A stretch of 64,000 bases of DNA from Pelobacter seleniigenes DSM 18267 (lineage in GTDB: Bacteria; Desulfobacterota; Desulfuromonadia; Desulfuromonadales; Geopsychrobacteraceae): contig NZ_JOMG01000002.1 of assembly GCF_000711225.1 (NCBI RefSeq), positions 1,934,501 through 1,998,500 of the forward strand, read 5' to 3'. A program made the position numbers and the translations under genes. Shown piece after piece: positions 9,080 to 18,964 of this stretch (the stretch's first letter is position 1; the number at the start of each line of letters is the position of its first letter). The notes under the pieces were generated by a model. It saw only the letters and a list, made by a program, of their open reading frames with translations. It was not told where the DNA came from and ran no database searches.

Positions 9080-10143
9080 ACCCGGCAGACCTTGGACAAG
9101 CGCTTGCCGGCGGCGCGCAGCTCGACCGTGCGGCTGCGTTGCAGCTGCTGACCGAAACCGATCTGCTCTCCCTCGGAAAATTGGCCGATGTGATCCGCCG
9201 GCGCAAGCATCCCGACAACCGGGTGACCTTTGTGGTCGACCGCAACGTCAATTACTCCAATGTCTGTGAATCGAAGTGTAAATTCTGTGCCTTTTACCGG
9301 AATGAAGATGACCAGGACGCTTACCTGCTCAGTTATGAGGAGATCTTTGCCAAGGTTCAGGAACTGGTTGAACACGGTGGCACCCAGCTGCTGATGCAGG
9401 GCGGCTTGCACCCGACCCTGAAAATCGACTGGTTTGAAGAGCTGTTTCGCCAGCTCCATGAACGCTTTCCCCAGGTCCAGATCCATTCCCTGTCACCGGC
9501 CGAAGTCACTCACATCGCTCGGTTGTCCGGGCTGAGCATGGCGGACTGCCTGCGGCGTTTGCAGCAGGCCGGGTTGGCCTCGGTGCCGGGGGGCGGGGCG
9601 GAAGTCCTGGTCGACGATGTCCGCCAGGAGATCTCCCCCAACAAGATCGGCTGGAAGCAATGGGCTGCGGTCATGGAAGAGGCCCATCGGCTCGGCATGC
9701 GCACCACCGCAACCATGATGTTCGGCAGCCGTGAACAACCGGCGGATATTGTCGAACACCTGTTCCGGGTGCGGGAGATCCAGGAACGGACCGGTGGTTT
9801 CACTGCGTTTATCCCCTGGACTTTCCAGCCCGACAATACCGAGCTGGGCGGCGCGCAGGCCAGCGGTGTCGAATATCTCAAAGTGCTGGCGTTATCCCGG
9901 ATTGTGCTGGATAATGTGGACAATATCCAGGCCAGCTGGGTCACTCAAGGGGCGCGGATGGCCCAGGTGGCCCTGTTTTTCGGAGCCAACGACATGGGCG
10001 GAACCATGCTCGAAGAGAATGTCGTTGCCGCGGCTGGCTGTTCGTTCCGCATGTCCCAGGCCGAGATCGTCGAACTGGTTCGTGGTGCCGGGTTCATCCC
10101 CGCGCGCAGAACCACCGAATATCAGCTTCTACAGGAATATTAA
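9076..10143 (+). CDS. mqnC: cyclic dehypoxanthinyl futalosine synthase MqnC (radical SAM)
   Basis: A 355-aa paralogue of MqnE, with CESKCKFC as the CxxxCxxC cluster motif after VDRNVNYSNV, then LLMQGGLHPTL, SVPGGGAEVL and FIPWTFQPDNTEL. MqnC cyclises dehypoxanthine futalosine to the spiro intermediate of menaquinone synthesis. It overlaps mqnE by 4 nt, so the two consecutive radical-SAM steps are made in a coupled way. Other pathway genes (mqnA, mqnB/mqnX, mqnD) are not in the window. Confidence 0.93.
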   Translation: MNPADLGQALAGGAQLDRAAALQLLTETDLLSLGKLADVIRRRKHPDNRVTFVVDRNVNYSNVCESKCKFCAFYRNEDDQDAYLLSYEEIFAKVQELVEHGGTQLLMQGGLHPTLKIDWFEELFRQLHERFPQVQIHSLSPAEVTHIARLSGLSMADCLRRLQQAGLASVPGGGAEVLVDDVRQEISPNKIGWKQWAAVMEEAHRLGMRTTATMMFGSREQPADIVEHLFRVREIQERTGGFTAFIPWTFQPDNTELGGAQASGVEYLKVLALSRIVLDNVDNIQASWVTQGARMAQVALFFGANDMGGTMLEENVVAAAGCSFRMSQAEIVELVRGAGFIPARRTTEYQLLQEY

Positions 10144-10220
10144 GTCACGACCCTGCTTCGGTTGGTGCTTAGCTGCCTGTAAAAATATCGTTTTTTATGC
10201 TCAGTTGAAGGACGAGTCAA

Positions 10221-11270
10221 ATGTTGCCGATGCGAAAAATTATTGCCGAAATGGCGGGGTATGTGCCCGGCTTCCAGCCGAATGAAAGTGGTTGGATCAA
10301 GCTGAATACCAATGAAAATCCCTATCCTCCGTCACCCAAAGTGGCCGAGGCGATTCTGGCCGAGGTCGCTGGTGATGGCGCCAATCTGCGCAAGTATCCG
10401 GATGCCGGCAGCAAGGAAGCGCGGCGTGCGGCTGCAGAGCTCTACGGGGTCGATCCGTCCTGGGTGATCATGGCCAACGGGTCGGATGAACTGCTCAACA
10501 ACCTGATCCGGGCCTTTGCCGGGGAAGGGGAGGAGATCGCCTATATCCACCCGTCCTATTCCTATTACCTGACCCTGGCCAATATCCAGGGCGCGCGGGT
10601 GCGCACCTTTGGCCTGACCGATGAGCTGCAGATCGCTGATTTCCCGGCCCGCTACGAGGGCAAGCTGTTTTTTCTGACCAGCCCCAACGCTCCGCTGGGG
10701 TTCCGTTTTACCAACAGCTACATCGCAGAGATCGCCACCCGTTGTGCAGGAGTGCTGGTGGTTGATGAGGCCTATGTCGATTTTGCCGACCACAACGCCA
10801 TGGACCTGGTCAAAGAACACGAGAATGTGGTGATCACCCGAACCTTCTCCAAAAGCTATGCTCTGGCCGGGATGCGACTCGGCCTGGCGGTGGCCCGGCC
10901 GGAAGTTATCCAGGCCCTGGACAAGATTCGTGATCACTATCACTTGGATCGATTGGCCCTGGTGGCAGCGACGGCTGCTCTCAAAGATCAGGATTACCTG
11001 CAGATGACCGTCAACCGGGTGCGTGAAACCCGCGACTGGTTCTGCTCTGAACTGCGCAAGATCGGTTATCGGATTGAGCCGTCGCATACCAATTTTGTCT
11101 TTGCCGAACCGCCGGATCGTTGCGGGCAAAGGGTTTATGACGGGCTCTACGCCCGCAAAATCCTGGTTCGTTATTTTTCCGATCCGTTGCTCAAGCACGG
11201 CCTGAGAATTTCCATGGGGACCCGCGAAGAGATGGAAACCACCCTGGCGGCAATGGTGGAAATTGGCTGA
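10221..11270 (+). CDS. hisC: histidinol-phosphate aminotransferase
   Basis: A 349-aa fold-type I PLP aminotransferase. It has the HisC N-terminus [13 protein letters not shown], an [11 protein letters not shown] phosphate-binding loop, VVDEAYVDF with the PLP-pyridine Asp, and the Schiff-base Lys in [11 protein letters not shown]. It converts imidazole-acetol phosphate to histidinol phosphate; some HisC homologues also act on aromatic amino acids. AAGGA 8 nt upstream fixes the ATG at 10221. No other his gene is nearby. It starts 77 bp after mqnC and overlaps mutY. Confidence 0.9.
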   Translation: MLPMRKIIAEMAGYVPGFQPNESGWIKLNTNENPYPPSPKVAEAILAEVAGDGANLRKYPDAGSKEARRAAAELYGVDPSWVIMANGSDELLNNLIRAFAGEGEEIAYIHPSYSYYLTLANIQGARVRTFGLTDELQIADFPARYEGKLFFLTSPNAPLGFRFTNSYIAEIATRCAGVLVVDEAYVDFADHNAMDLVKEHENVVITRTFSKSYALAGMRLGLAVARPEVIQALDKIRDHYHLDRLALVAATAALKDQDYLQMTVNRVRETRDWFCSELRKIGYRIEPSHTNFVFAEPPDRCGQRVYDGLYARKILVRYFSDPLLKHGLRISMGTREEMETTLAAMVEIG

Positions 11271-12336
11271 TCTGCCCTTTTCTCCCCAGCAGTATGTCGA
11301 GCAACTGCTCAACTGGTACGGTCGTCAGGGGCGGGATTTGCCCTGGCGGCAGAGCCGCGATCCTTACCGGATCTGGCTGTCGGAGATCATGCTGCAGCAG
11401 ACTACGGTCGCCGCGGTGCGCGGTTATTACCAACGCTTTCTGGACAATTTCCCGACAGTTGAACGGCTGGCGGCCGCACCCCTGGAAGCGGTGATCGATC
11501 TCTGGGCCGGACTTGGCTATTATTCCCGGGCGCGTAACCTGCATGCCACGGCGCGAATCCTGGTCGAAGAATATCAGGGACGTTTCCCGGCAGATCCGCA
11601 GCAGTTGCAGCAACTGCCCGGGATCGGGCGCTCAACCGCCGGAGCCATTGCCGCGCTGGCATTCGAGCGCCGGGCAGCGATTCTCGACGGCAATGTGCGC
11701 CGAGTGCTCTGCCGACTGTTTGCCTTTGCCCAGCCACCGCGCTCGACACCGGCCGAGAAACAGCTCTGGGCCTGGGCCGATCTGTTGACCCCGGTTGAGC
11801 GGGTGCATGATTACACCCAGGCGATCATGGATCTTGGCGCCACAGTCTGTACGCCCCGTCAACCGCAGTGCCCCGAATGTCCGTTGGACAAGCTGTGTCA
11901 GGCCCGCCGCTTCGGCCTGGAGCAGGAACTGCCCGTCAAACAGAAAACCAAGCAGATCCCGACCCGCCATGAGCTGACATTGCTGGTGGAAGACGACCGG
12001 CAGTTGCTGGTCCGGCGCCGGTTAACGGATGGGTTTCTCGGCGGGCTCTGGGAATTTCCCTGCATCGGTCTGGCTGCCGAGGCAGATGCTGAGGCCAAAC
12101 TGGCCCAGCTCAAAGCCGATCTGGGTGTTGTCGGCGAAGCCGAACCGCTGGGAGAGGTGCAACATGTTTACAGCCATTTCCGTTTGCGGAGTTATATTTA
12201 TCACGTCCGGGTGGAACAGCACCTGCTGATTGCCGATGCGGTCGGCTGCTGGGTTCGGCAAACAGAACTGCAGCAACTGGCGTTGCACGGCGCCCATAAA
12301 AAAGTTCTGGGAAAATTACTGAACCACGGAGTTTAA
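11263..12336 (+). CDS. mutY: A/G-specific adenine glycosylase MutY
   Basis: A 357-aa base-excision repair enzyme that removes adenine opposite 8-oxoguanine. Visible are [10 protein letters not shown] with the catalytic Glu, the helix-hairpin-helix [12 protein letters not shown], catalytic Asp in IMDLGATVC, the [4Fe-4S] ligands CxxxxxxCxxCxxxxxC (about residues 195-211) and a C-terminal NUDIX-like recognition domain. The start is TTG (11263), inside the end of hisC; no in-frame ATG or GTG gives a full N-terminus. It abuts the exonuclease gene downstream without a spacer. Confidence 0.93.
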   Translation: MADLPFSPQQYVEQLLNWYGRQGRDLPWRQSRDPYRIWLSEIMLQQTTVAAVRGYYQRFLDNFPTVERLAAAPLEAVIDLWAGLGYYSRARNLHATARILVEEYQGRFPADPQQLQQLPGIGRSTAGAIAALAFERRAAILDGNVRRVLCRLFAFAQPPRSTPAEKQLWAWADLLTPVERVHDYTQAIMDLGATVCTPRQPQCPECPLDKLCQARRFGLEQELPVKQKTKQIPTRHELTLLVEDDRQLLVRRRLTDGFLGGLWEFPCIGLAAEADAEAKLAQLKADLGVVGEAEPLGEVQHVYSHFRLRSYIYHVRVEQHLLIADAVGCWVRQTELQQLALHGAHKKVLGKLLNHGV

Positions 12337-13461
12337 ATGTCTTTACCGCCGATTCTGACCACCACCGAAGAGATTGCTCAACTGGCCGCAAGGTTGAGTC
12401 AACATGCCGCTATCGCTGTCGATCTGGAAGCTGACTCGATGCACAACTATCTGGAGAAAGTTTGCCTGCTCCAGTTTTCCACTCCGGATGAGACGGTTCT
12501 GGTCGATCCCCTGGCCGATGTGGAGTTGGCGCCATTAAAACCGGTCCTCGCCGATCCGGCCATCCGCAAGATCTTTCATGCCGCAGACTATGATATCCGT
12601 TGTCTGGCGCGGGATTTCGATATCGAGATCAATGGCTTGTTCGATACCATGATCTCCAGTCAGTTTCTTGGTGAAGAGCGTTTCGGCCTGGCTGATGTGC
12701 TGAAAAAATATTTTGGCGTGGGACTGGACAAAAAATACCAGCGGGCCGACTGGTCCAGGCGGCCTCTCTCCGACGAGATGATCCGTTATGCGGCGGGGGA
12801 CACCTTTTACCTCCATCGGCTGGTGGAGATTCTGGAAGAGAAGCTGATTGAAAAAGGTCGTCTGGAGTGGGTTCAGGAAGAATTCCAGCTGCTGGAAAAG
12901 GTCCGTTTTACGGTTCATGAAGGGCCGGAGTTCCTGCGCTTCAAGGGTGCCGGAACCCTGAATCCCCGCCAACTGGCGGTTTTGGAAAGCCTGCTGCAGT
13001 GGCGGGACAGCGAAGCACAGCGTCGGGATTGCCCGCTTTACAAGGTGCTGGGAAATAAACAGGTGCTGGAACTGGCCAGGGCCATGCCGCAAGGGCGCAA
13101 AGAGATGGCTGTTGTCCCTGAACTGGCGCCGCGTCTGGTCGAACGTTACGCTGGCAAGCTGTTGTTTGCAGTGACCCAAGGGCTTGAAGTCCCGGACAAC
13201 GAACTGCCCCACTATCCGCGGATGCAACGGCGGGAAAAAGACCTGCAGGCAGAGCAGCGCTTTAACCGCTTGAAGGACTGGCGCAAAGGGAAAGCGGAAT
13301 CCCTGGAACTGGATCCGGGGGTACTGATCAACAACGCCATTCTTGAAGAGCTGGCCAAGCGCTGGCCTAAGCAGATTGCTGAACTGGCGGATATTCCGTT
13401 GCTGAAACGCTGGCAGGTGCGGGAACTGGGGGCGGATATCCTGAAGGTGCTGAGGAAATAG
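12337..13461 (+). CDS. rnd: RNase D-like 3'-5' exonuclease with HRDC domain
   Basis: A 374-aa protein: DEDD exonuclease domain (about 1-190) plus an HRDC-type helical domain (about 205-290) and a C-terminal tail. The DEDDy residues are visible as Asp/Glu in AVDLEADSMH, Asp in FHAADYDIRC, and Tyr with Asp in RYAAGDTFYL. RNase D trims the 3' ends of tRNAs and other stable RNAs. The ATG follows the mutY TAA directly, so it belongs to the same transcript. The length matches the RND family. Confidence 0.88.
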   Translation: MSLPPILTTTEEIAQLAARLSQHAAIAVDLEADSMHNYLEKVCLLQFSTPDETVLVDPLADVELAPLKPVLADPAIRKIFHAADYDIRCLARDFDIEINGLFDTMISSQFLGEERFGLADVLKKYFGVGLDKKYQRADWSRRPLSDEMIRYAAGDTFYLHRLVEILEEKLIEKGRLEWVQEEFQLLEKVRFTVHEGPEFLRFKGAGTLNPRQLAVLESLLQWRDSEAQRRDCPLYKVLGNKQVLELARAMPQGRKEMAVVPELAPRLVERYAGKLLFAVTQGLEVPDNELPHYPRMQRREKDLQAEQRFNRLKDWRKGKAESLELDPGVLINNAILEELAKRWPKQIAELADIPLLKRWQVRELGADILKVLRK

Positions 13462-13749
13462 CTGGTGGCCGCTGGCGGTCGGTCCTTCGTGTTATTGCCT
13501 GGCGGTGAAATGGGAGATAACACAATCCCATCAACCAGCAACTCTTCCAATTCCGTAGATCCTGACTCCGCCAGTACGAGAAGCGCAGCTTCTCGTCGGG
13601 CGCATTCGACGACCATTCGGCTGGTAGCGGCCATGTTCCGTGATTAAACGCAACGGTGACCAACCCTGTCCAACTATCAGCGAGCAGCGCGACCCTGCAT
13701 CCTCCTCGGAACAAACGAAACTCCCGAGCAATCAAAAGGCCATTTTTTT

Positions 13750-13781
13750 CCATCTTTTTGTTGGCCTGGACAAAAAGATGG
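13750..13781. repeat. perfect 12-bp inverted repeat, 8-nt loop
   Basis: Arms CCATCTTTTTGT (13750-13761) and ACAAAAAGATGG (13770-13781) enclose an 8-nt loop. It lies in the gene-free stretch 13462-14079 between convergent rnd and fumC. It could act as a terminator-like structure, but the arms themselves carry the T/A runs and no T-tract follows. Confidence 0.7.
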
Positions 13782-13897
13782 GCGGCTGCGGGGCCGCGAC
13801 TGTGATTTTGATTTCAGTGTTTTGAAGGTTTTCGGCATGAACGGATATTGTTCGTTAAGAAACGACAGAAACCTGCGGGTCTCGTCCCGCCAGACGA

Positions 13898-13929
13898 GTG
13901 ACTTTTCTGCTTCAGGTCAGAAAAGTCAC
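13898..13929. repeat. second perfect 12-bp inverted repeat, 8-nt loop
   Basis: Arms GTGACTTTTCTG (13898-13909) and CAGAAAAGTCAC (13918-13929) with an 8-nt loop, the same geometry as the repeat at 13750. Together they suggest a dispersed intergenic element. I see no credible gene in 13462-14079; the frames open there have no ribosome site or family features. Confidence 0.7.
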
Positions 13930-14079
13930 CAAAAGCCCCCGCCCCAATGCCAGCGTTTGGCTACACCAAGTCCCTTCCGCTCCAGCGCCGGCAAAAGGGG
14001 GGAAGAAAGTCAAAAGCCACAGGCCTATCAATAGAACGAACTTCCATGTGCCGCCGCCAAAATGAAACACTAAACGGAG

Positions 14080-15468
14080 TTAGCTTTTGGGCTCGGTCAT
14101 GGTCGCCGGATCAAGCAGGCGGTCGAGAACATCCGCCGGGACTCCGTCGGCGAGAGCCAGTTCCCGCAGGGTTTTGCCGGTTTTGTGTGCTTCCTTGGCC
14201 AGTTCTGCCGAGCGGTCGTAACCGATCTCCGGAACCAGGGCGGTGACCAGGGCCAGGCTCTTTTCGAGCAATTCTTCGCAACGTTTTTCATCGGCCTGCA
14301 ACCCGGCCAGGCATTTCTCCTCAAAAACCTTGATGCCGTTACTCAACAGTTCAATGCTCTGCAGAATGTTGTAAGCGATGACCGGCATCATCACGTTCAG
14401 TTCGAAATTCCCCGACATCGCTGACAGGGCAATGGTGGCATCATTGCCTATGACCTGGGCGCAGACCTGCATCAGGGATTCGGCCATGACCGGGTTGATC
14501 TTGCCGGGCATGATGGAACTGCCGGGCTGCACCGCCGGCAGCACCAGTTCGCCGATCCCGCAGCGTGGACCGCTGGCCAGAAAGCGGATGTCGTTGGCGA
14601 TTTTAAACAGGCTGACGGCACAGCCTTTAAGGCAACCGCTGGTGGCGACCAGGGCATCCTTGGCCCCCTGGGCTTCGAAGTGGTTGCCGGCTTCGCGAAA
14701 CGGCAGGCAGGTATCGCGGGCTATGGCGGCAATGGTTTTGGCCGCAAAGGCGGGGTGGGTGTTGATCCCGGTTCCGACCGCGGTCCCGCCCAGAGGGAGT
14801 TCGTAGAGGCCGCTCGAAGCGGTGGCGAGTCTTTCCTGGGCCATCTCCGCCTGGCGGGCGTAGCCGGAGAAGACCTGCCCCAGTTTGACCGGAGTGGCAT
14901 CCTGCAAGTGGGTGCGGCCGATTTTCAGTACATCCCTGAAATCCACGGCTTTTTGGTCCAGTTGCCGGAACAGTTGTTCCAGCGCCGGCAGCAGGGCCTT
15001 GTGGAGCTGTTCAGCGGTAGCGATATGGATCGCGCTGGGGAAGACATCATTACTCGACTGCCCCATGTTGACGTGGTCGTTGGGATGGACCGTTTTGCTG
15101 CCGATGGGTTGTCCCAGGAGTTGGGCGGCACGGTTGGCGATCACTTCATTGACGTTCATGTTGCTGCTGGTGCCTGAGCCGGTCTGGAAGATATCGACCG
15201 GGAACTGAGCATCCAGTTTGCCCTCAATCACTTCGCTGGCGGCCTTGCCGATGGCTTCGGCCAGCTCGCCGGAGAGCAGCTCCAGCTCACGGTTGGTGCC
15301 GGCGGCATGTTTTTTGAGCAGGCCCAATGCACGGAGCATGGGCCGGGGCAGGGGAATTCCGGAAACCGGAAAATTAGCGATGGCGCGGGCGGTCTGAGCC
15401 CCGTACAGGGCGTCCTGGGGGACCTGCATAGCGCCGAGGGAGTCTTGTTCAGTTCGGTAATCTGTCAT
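14080..15468 (-). CDS. fumC: class II fumarate hydratase
   Basis: A 462-aa fumarase C, converting fumarate and malate in the TCA cycle. It has the family signature GSSIMPGKINPV near residue 317, plus FQTGSGTSSNMNVNEV, HPNDHVNMGQSSNDVFP and RTHLQDATP active-site segments. AAAGGAAA upstream supports the ATG. Length is normal for FumC. It stands alone on the minus strand and faces rnd. Confidence 0.96.
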   Translation of the reverse strand: MTDYRTEQDSLGAMQVPQDALYGAQTARAIANFPVSGIPLPRPMLRALGLLKKHAAGTNRELELLSGELAEAIGKAASEVIEGKLDAQFPVDIFQTGSGTSSNMNVNEVIANRAAQLLGQPIGSKTVHPNDHVNMGQSSNDVFPSAIHIATAEQLHKALLPALEQLFRQLDQKAVDFRDVLKIGRTHLQDATPVKLGQVFSGYARQAEMAQERLATASSGLYELPLGGTAVGTGINTHPAFAAKTIAAIARDTCLPFREAGNHFEAQGAKDALVATSGCLKGCAVSLFKIANDIRFLASGPRCGIGELVLPAVQPGSSIMPGKINPVMAESLMQVCAQVIGNDATIALSAMSGNFELNVMMPVIAYNILQSIELLSNGIKVFEEKCLAGLQADEKRCEELLEKSLALVTALVPEIGYDRSAELAKEAHKTGKTLRELALADGVPADVLDRLLDPATMTEPKS

Positions 15469-15595
15469 GCTGTTTCCTTTCCAGCGTATCTGGCATCTTT
15501 GACATAGCTGCTCACCACTTATGAAAGCATATCTTCGATCCGGCGGCTGTCAAAGGCGCTTTCCATCACCAGATCAATCCGCTATGCTGCCGACC

Positions 15596-16465
15596 ATGCA
15601 AACTTTAGCCTTACTGCTGATCATTATATCCGCTTTGATGCATGCTTTGTGGAACCTGCTGGTCAAAAAGAGTGGCGACAAGACGATTTTTATCTGGTGG
15701 ATGTTCCTCTGCGCCTGGGGGCTGATGTCTCTGTCCACGGTGGCGCTCGGTTTTTATCCGATCCTCTCGCCGCGTTCGCTGGCGACTGCAGCGGGCGCTG
15801 CGGTCTGTTTTGTGCTGTATCACTGGCTCGGCGGCTTTGCCTATCGCGAAGGCGACCTGTCGGTGACTTATCCCCTGGCCCAGACCGCCATGCTTTATGT
15901 GCCGATCTGGGGTGTTCTGTTTCTGGGGGAACAATTGACCACGCTGGGGATTTTCGGAATCCTGATTATTGCCTTCGGTGCATATTGCATTCAATTGCGT
16001 GTCCTGTCGGTGCAGGAGCTATTGCGCCCCTTGACCCAACTCGGCAACCGCTCAGTCCAAGCGGCGTTGTTGGCCGGTTTTACCTATTCCATCGGCGCGA
16101 TTATCGATAAATCCGGGGTTGATAGCTATTCCGCCTACCGGTTTACCTATACGCTGGTCTTTTTCATGGTTTTTTATATGTCCCTGAATCTGCTGCGGCC
16201 TCGTTATCGGGGGCGGGTGGTCCAGGAGCTGCGGCGAAATCCCAAGTTAGTATTGTTGTCCGGACCGACGGTGTTCGCTTCTTTTTTGACTTTTCGACTG
16301 GGGCTGCAATTGGCTCCGGTGAGTTACGCTGTGCCGGTCCGTCAGGTCAGTCTGCTGATCGGGGTGTTGATCGGGCTGGTTTTCCTGCGTGAATCCTATG
16401 GCCGCATCCGCCTGGCCTCGGCGGCATTGATCCTGACCGGAGTGGTGTTTGTCTGGCATGGCTGA
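15596..16465 (+). CDS. EamA/DMT-family transporter
   Basis: A 289-aa protein with about ten hydrophobic helices arranged as two EamA repeats (about 5-135 and 150-285), as in drug/metabolite exporters such as RhaT and YdcZ relatives. The substrate is unknown. Three in-frame ATGs occur (15521, 15584, 15596) and none has a clear ribosome site. I chose 15596 because the first helix, LALLLIIISALMHALW, begins right after it and the upstream extension is polar. Confidence 0.75.
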   Translation: MQTLALLLIIISALMHALWNLLVKKSGDKTIFIWWMFLCAWGLMSLSTVALGFYPILSPRSLATAAGAAVCFVLYHWLGGFAYREGDLSVTYPLAQTAMLYVPIWGVLFLGEQLTTLGIFGILIIAFGAYCIQLRVLSVQELLRPLTQLGNRSVQAALLAGFTYSIGAIIDKSGVDSYSAYRFTYTLVFFMVFYMSLNLLRPRYRGRVVQELRRNPKLVLLSGPTVFASFLTFRLGLQLAPVSYAVPVRQVSLLIGVLIGLVFLRESYGRIRLASAALILTGVVFVWHG

Positions 16466-16591
16466 GAGCGGTGGTTGAAAAGGGCTGCCGACAGGTCTAT
16501 GCTAGTAGCCTGTTCGGCCATTACCCTTGTCAAATTGAGCAACTGACCGTCCGACGGGGGCTTTCCCGAGGATGGTTTGGAGAATGGATTG

Positions 16592-17167
16592 ATGAAAAAT
16601 ATCGCAAATTTTCTGTTTGAAGTCGGCATGCTGAAACGGACGCCGCGAACCGGTTTTCAGTTCCTTGGCTCCGGTGCCCAGTCGGTGGCCGAGCACAGTT
16701 TTCGCACCGCCATGATCGGCTATACCCTGGCACAGCTGGATGGCAAGGCTGATGTGGCCAGGGTTCTGCAACTTTGCCTGTTTCACGATATCCCGGAAGC
16801 ACGCACCGGCGACATGAACTATGTCAACAAAAAGTATGTTCAGGTGGATGAGGAAAAGGCCATTGAAGATCTTGCCAGTCAGCTTCCTTTTGGGGATGAT
16901 TATCGGCAGACGGCCCTGGAATATATCGCCCGCCAGACCCCAGAGGCGCAGCTGGCCCACGATGCCGACCAACTGGAGATGATCCTGTCCCTGAAGGAAC
17001 GCAAGGATCTCGGTAATCGCTATGCCGATGAATGGTATCCTTATTCACAGCTGCGCTTGAAGACCGAGGTCGCCAAACAGCTGGCCGAAGAGATCTGGGA
17101 TACGGATTCTTCGAAGTGGTGGTTTGATGACGACAAAGAATGGTGGGTTAATGGGAGTCGAGAGTGA
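16592..17167 (+). CDS. HD-domain phosphohydrolase (5'-nucleotidase-like)
   Basis: A 191-aa protein of the HD superfamily with metal ligands H in VAEHSFRT, HD in LFHDIPEA and D in HDADQLEM. This arrangement resembles YfbR-type 5'-deoxynucleotidases and other small HD hydrolases; the substrate is not certain. GGAG 9 nt upstream favours the ATG at 16592 over 16577. The last codons run into a palindromic repeat whose first bases contain the stop. Confidence 0.8.
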   Translation: MKNIANFLFEVGMLKRTPRTGFQFLGSGAQSVAEHSFRTAMIGYTLAQLDGKADVARVLQLCLFHDIPEARTGDMNYVNKKYVQVDEEKAIEDLASQLPFGDDYRQTALEYIARQTPEAQLAHDADQLEMILSLKERKDLGNRYADEWYPYSQLRLKTEVAKQLAEEIWDTDSSKWWFDDDKEWWVNGSRE

Positions 17168-17278
17168 ATGCTGCACGCCATCTGCGTTGTTGTGGGGAAA
17201 ATTCCGTCCTCAACGTAGCTACCGCTACGCTTGCGGGTGAATTTTTCCCACGCCTAGCAGCTGACGCACATCATTCAC
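17164..17278. repeat. 115-bp imperfect palindrome (REP/MITE-like)
   Basis: The outer ends GTGAATG (17164) and CATTCAC (17272-17278) are inverted, the halves match imperfectly throughout, and the centre is CGTAGC-TACC-GCTACG (17214-17229), exactly midway. The stop codon of the HD gene lies in the left edge. As RNA it could fold into one long hairpin and end the transcript. Confidence 0.65.
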
Positions 17279-17384
17279 TCTTGGGGCTGGGGTTGGATTG
17301 CCTGCGGATCGAAGCCGCAGGGCGCCTTGCAGCTGAAATAAATCTATTGCCCGTGAGAGGCAGGGGTGGAGTCAGTTGACGGCA

Positions 17385-17434
17385 GGTGAATTTTTCCCAC
17401 GCCTAGCAGCTGACGCACATCATTCACTCTTGGG
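17385..17434. repeat. 50-bp exact copy of the right half of the upstream palindrome
   Basis: Bases 17385-17434 are identical to 17236-17285 (offset 149), and similarity fades out over the next 20 bp. It is a solo half element in the gap before serS (17168-17581), where I see no gene. Confidence 0.75.
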
Positions 17435-17578
17435 AATGATGTTGGCTTGCCTGCGAGTGACATCGTTTAATCCCTTTCTCTCCACGGTCTGGGAAAAGCC
17501 TGCAATCCTTGACCCTTGCGGGGAGAAGTGGTATCAATTTTCGTTTGAATTCATCAAATCCAGCGCATGGAGGAATAA

Positions 17579-18856
<1,278 letters not shown>

Positions 18857-18901
18857 TTCGACGCCGACCCGCAACTGTGTGGGGCAGGGCAGGAAGCAAA
18901 C

Positions 18902-18940
18902 AAAAACCCCGGCAAGGGAATCTCCCTTGCCGGGGTTTTT
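18902..18940. terminator. bidirectional intrinsic terminator
   Basis: A perfect 18-bp stem (18902-18919 with 18923-18940) with a 3-nt loop, A5 on one side and T5-6 on the other. It sits between convergent serS and the chemoreceptor gene and can end both transcripts. Confidence 0.93.
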
Positions 18941-18964
18941 TAACTGTGCAGGCTGGTTCCCTGC

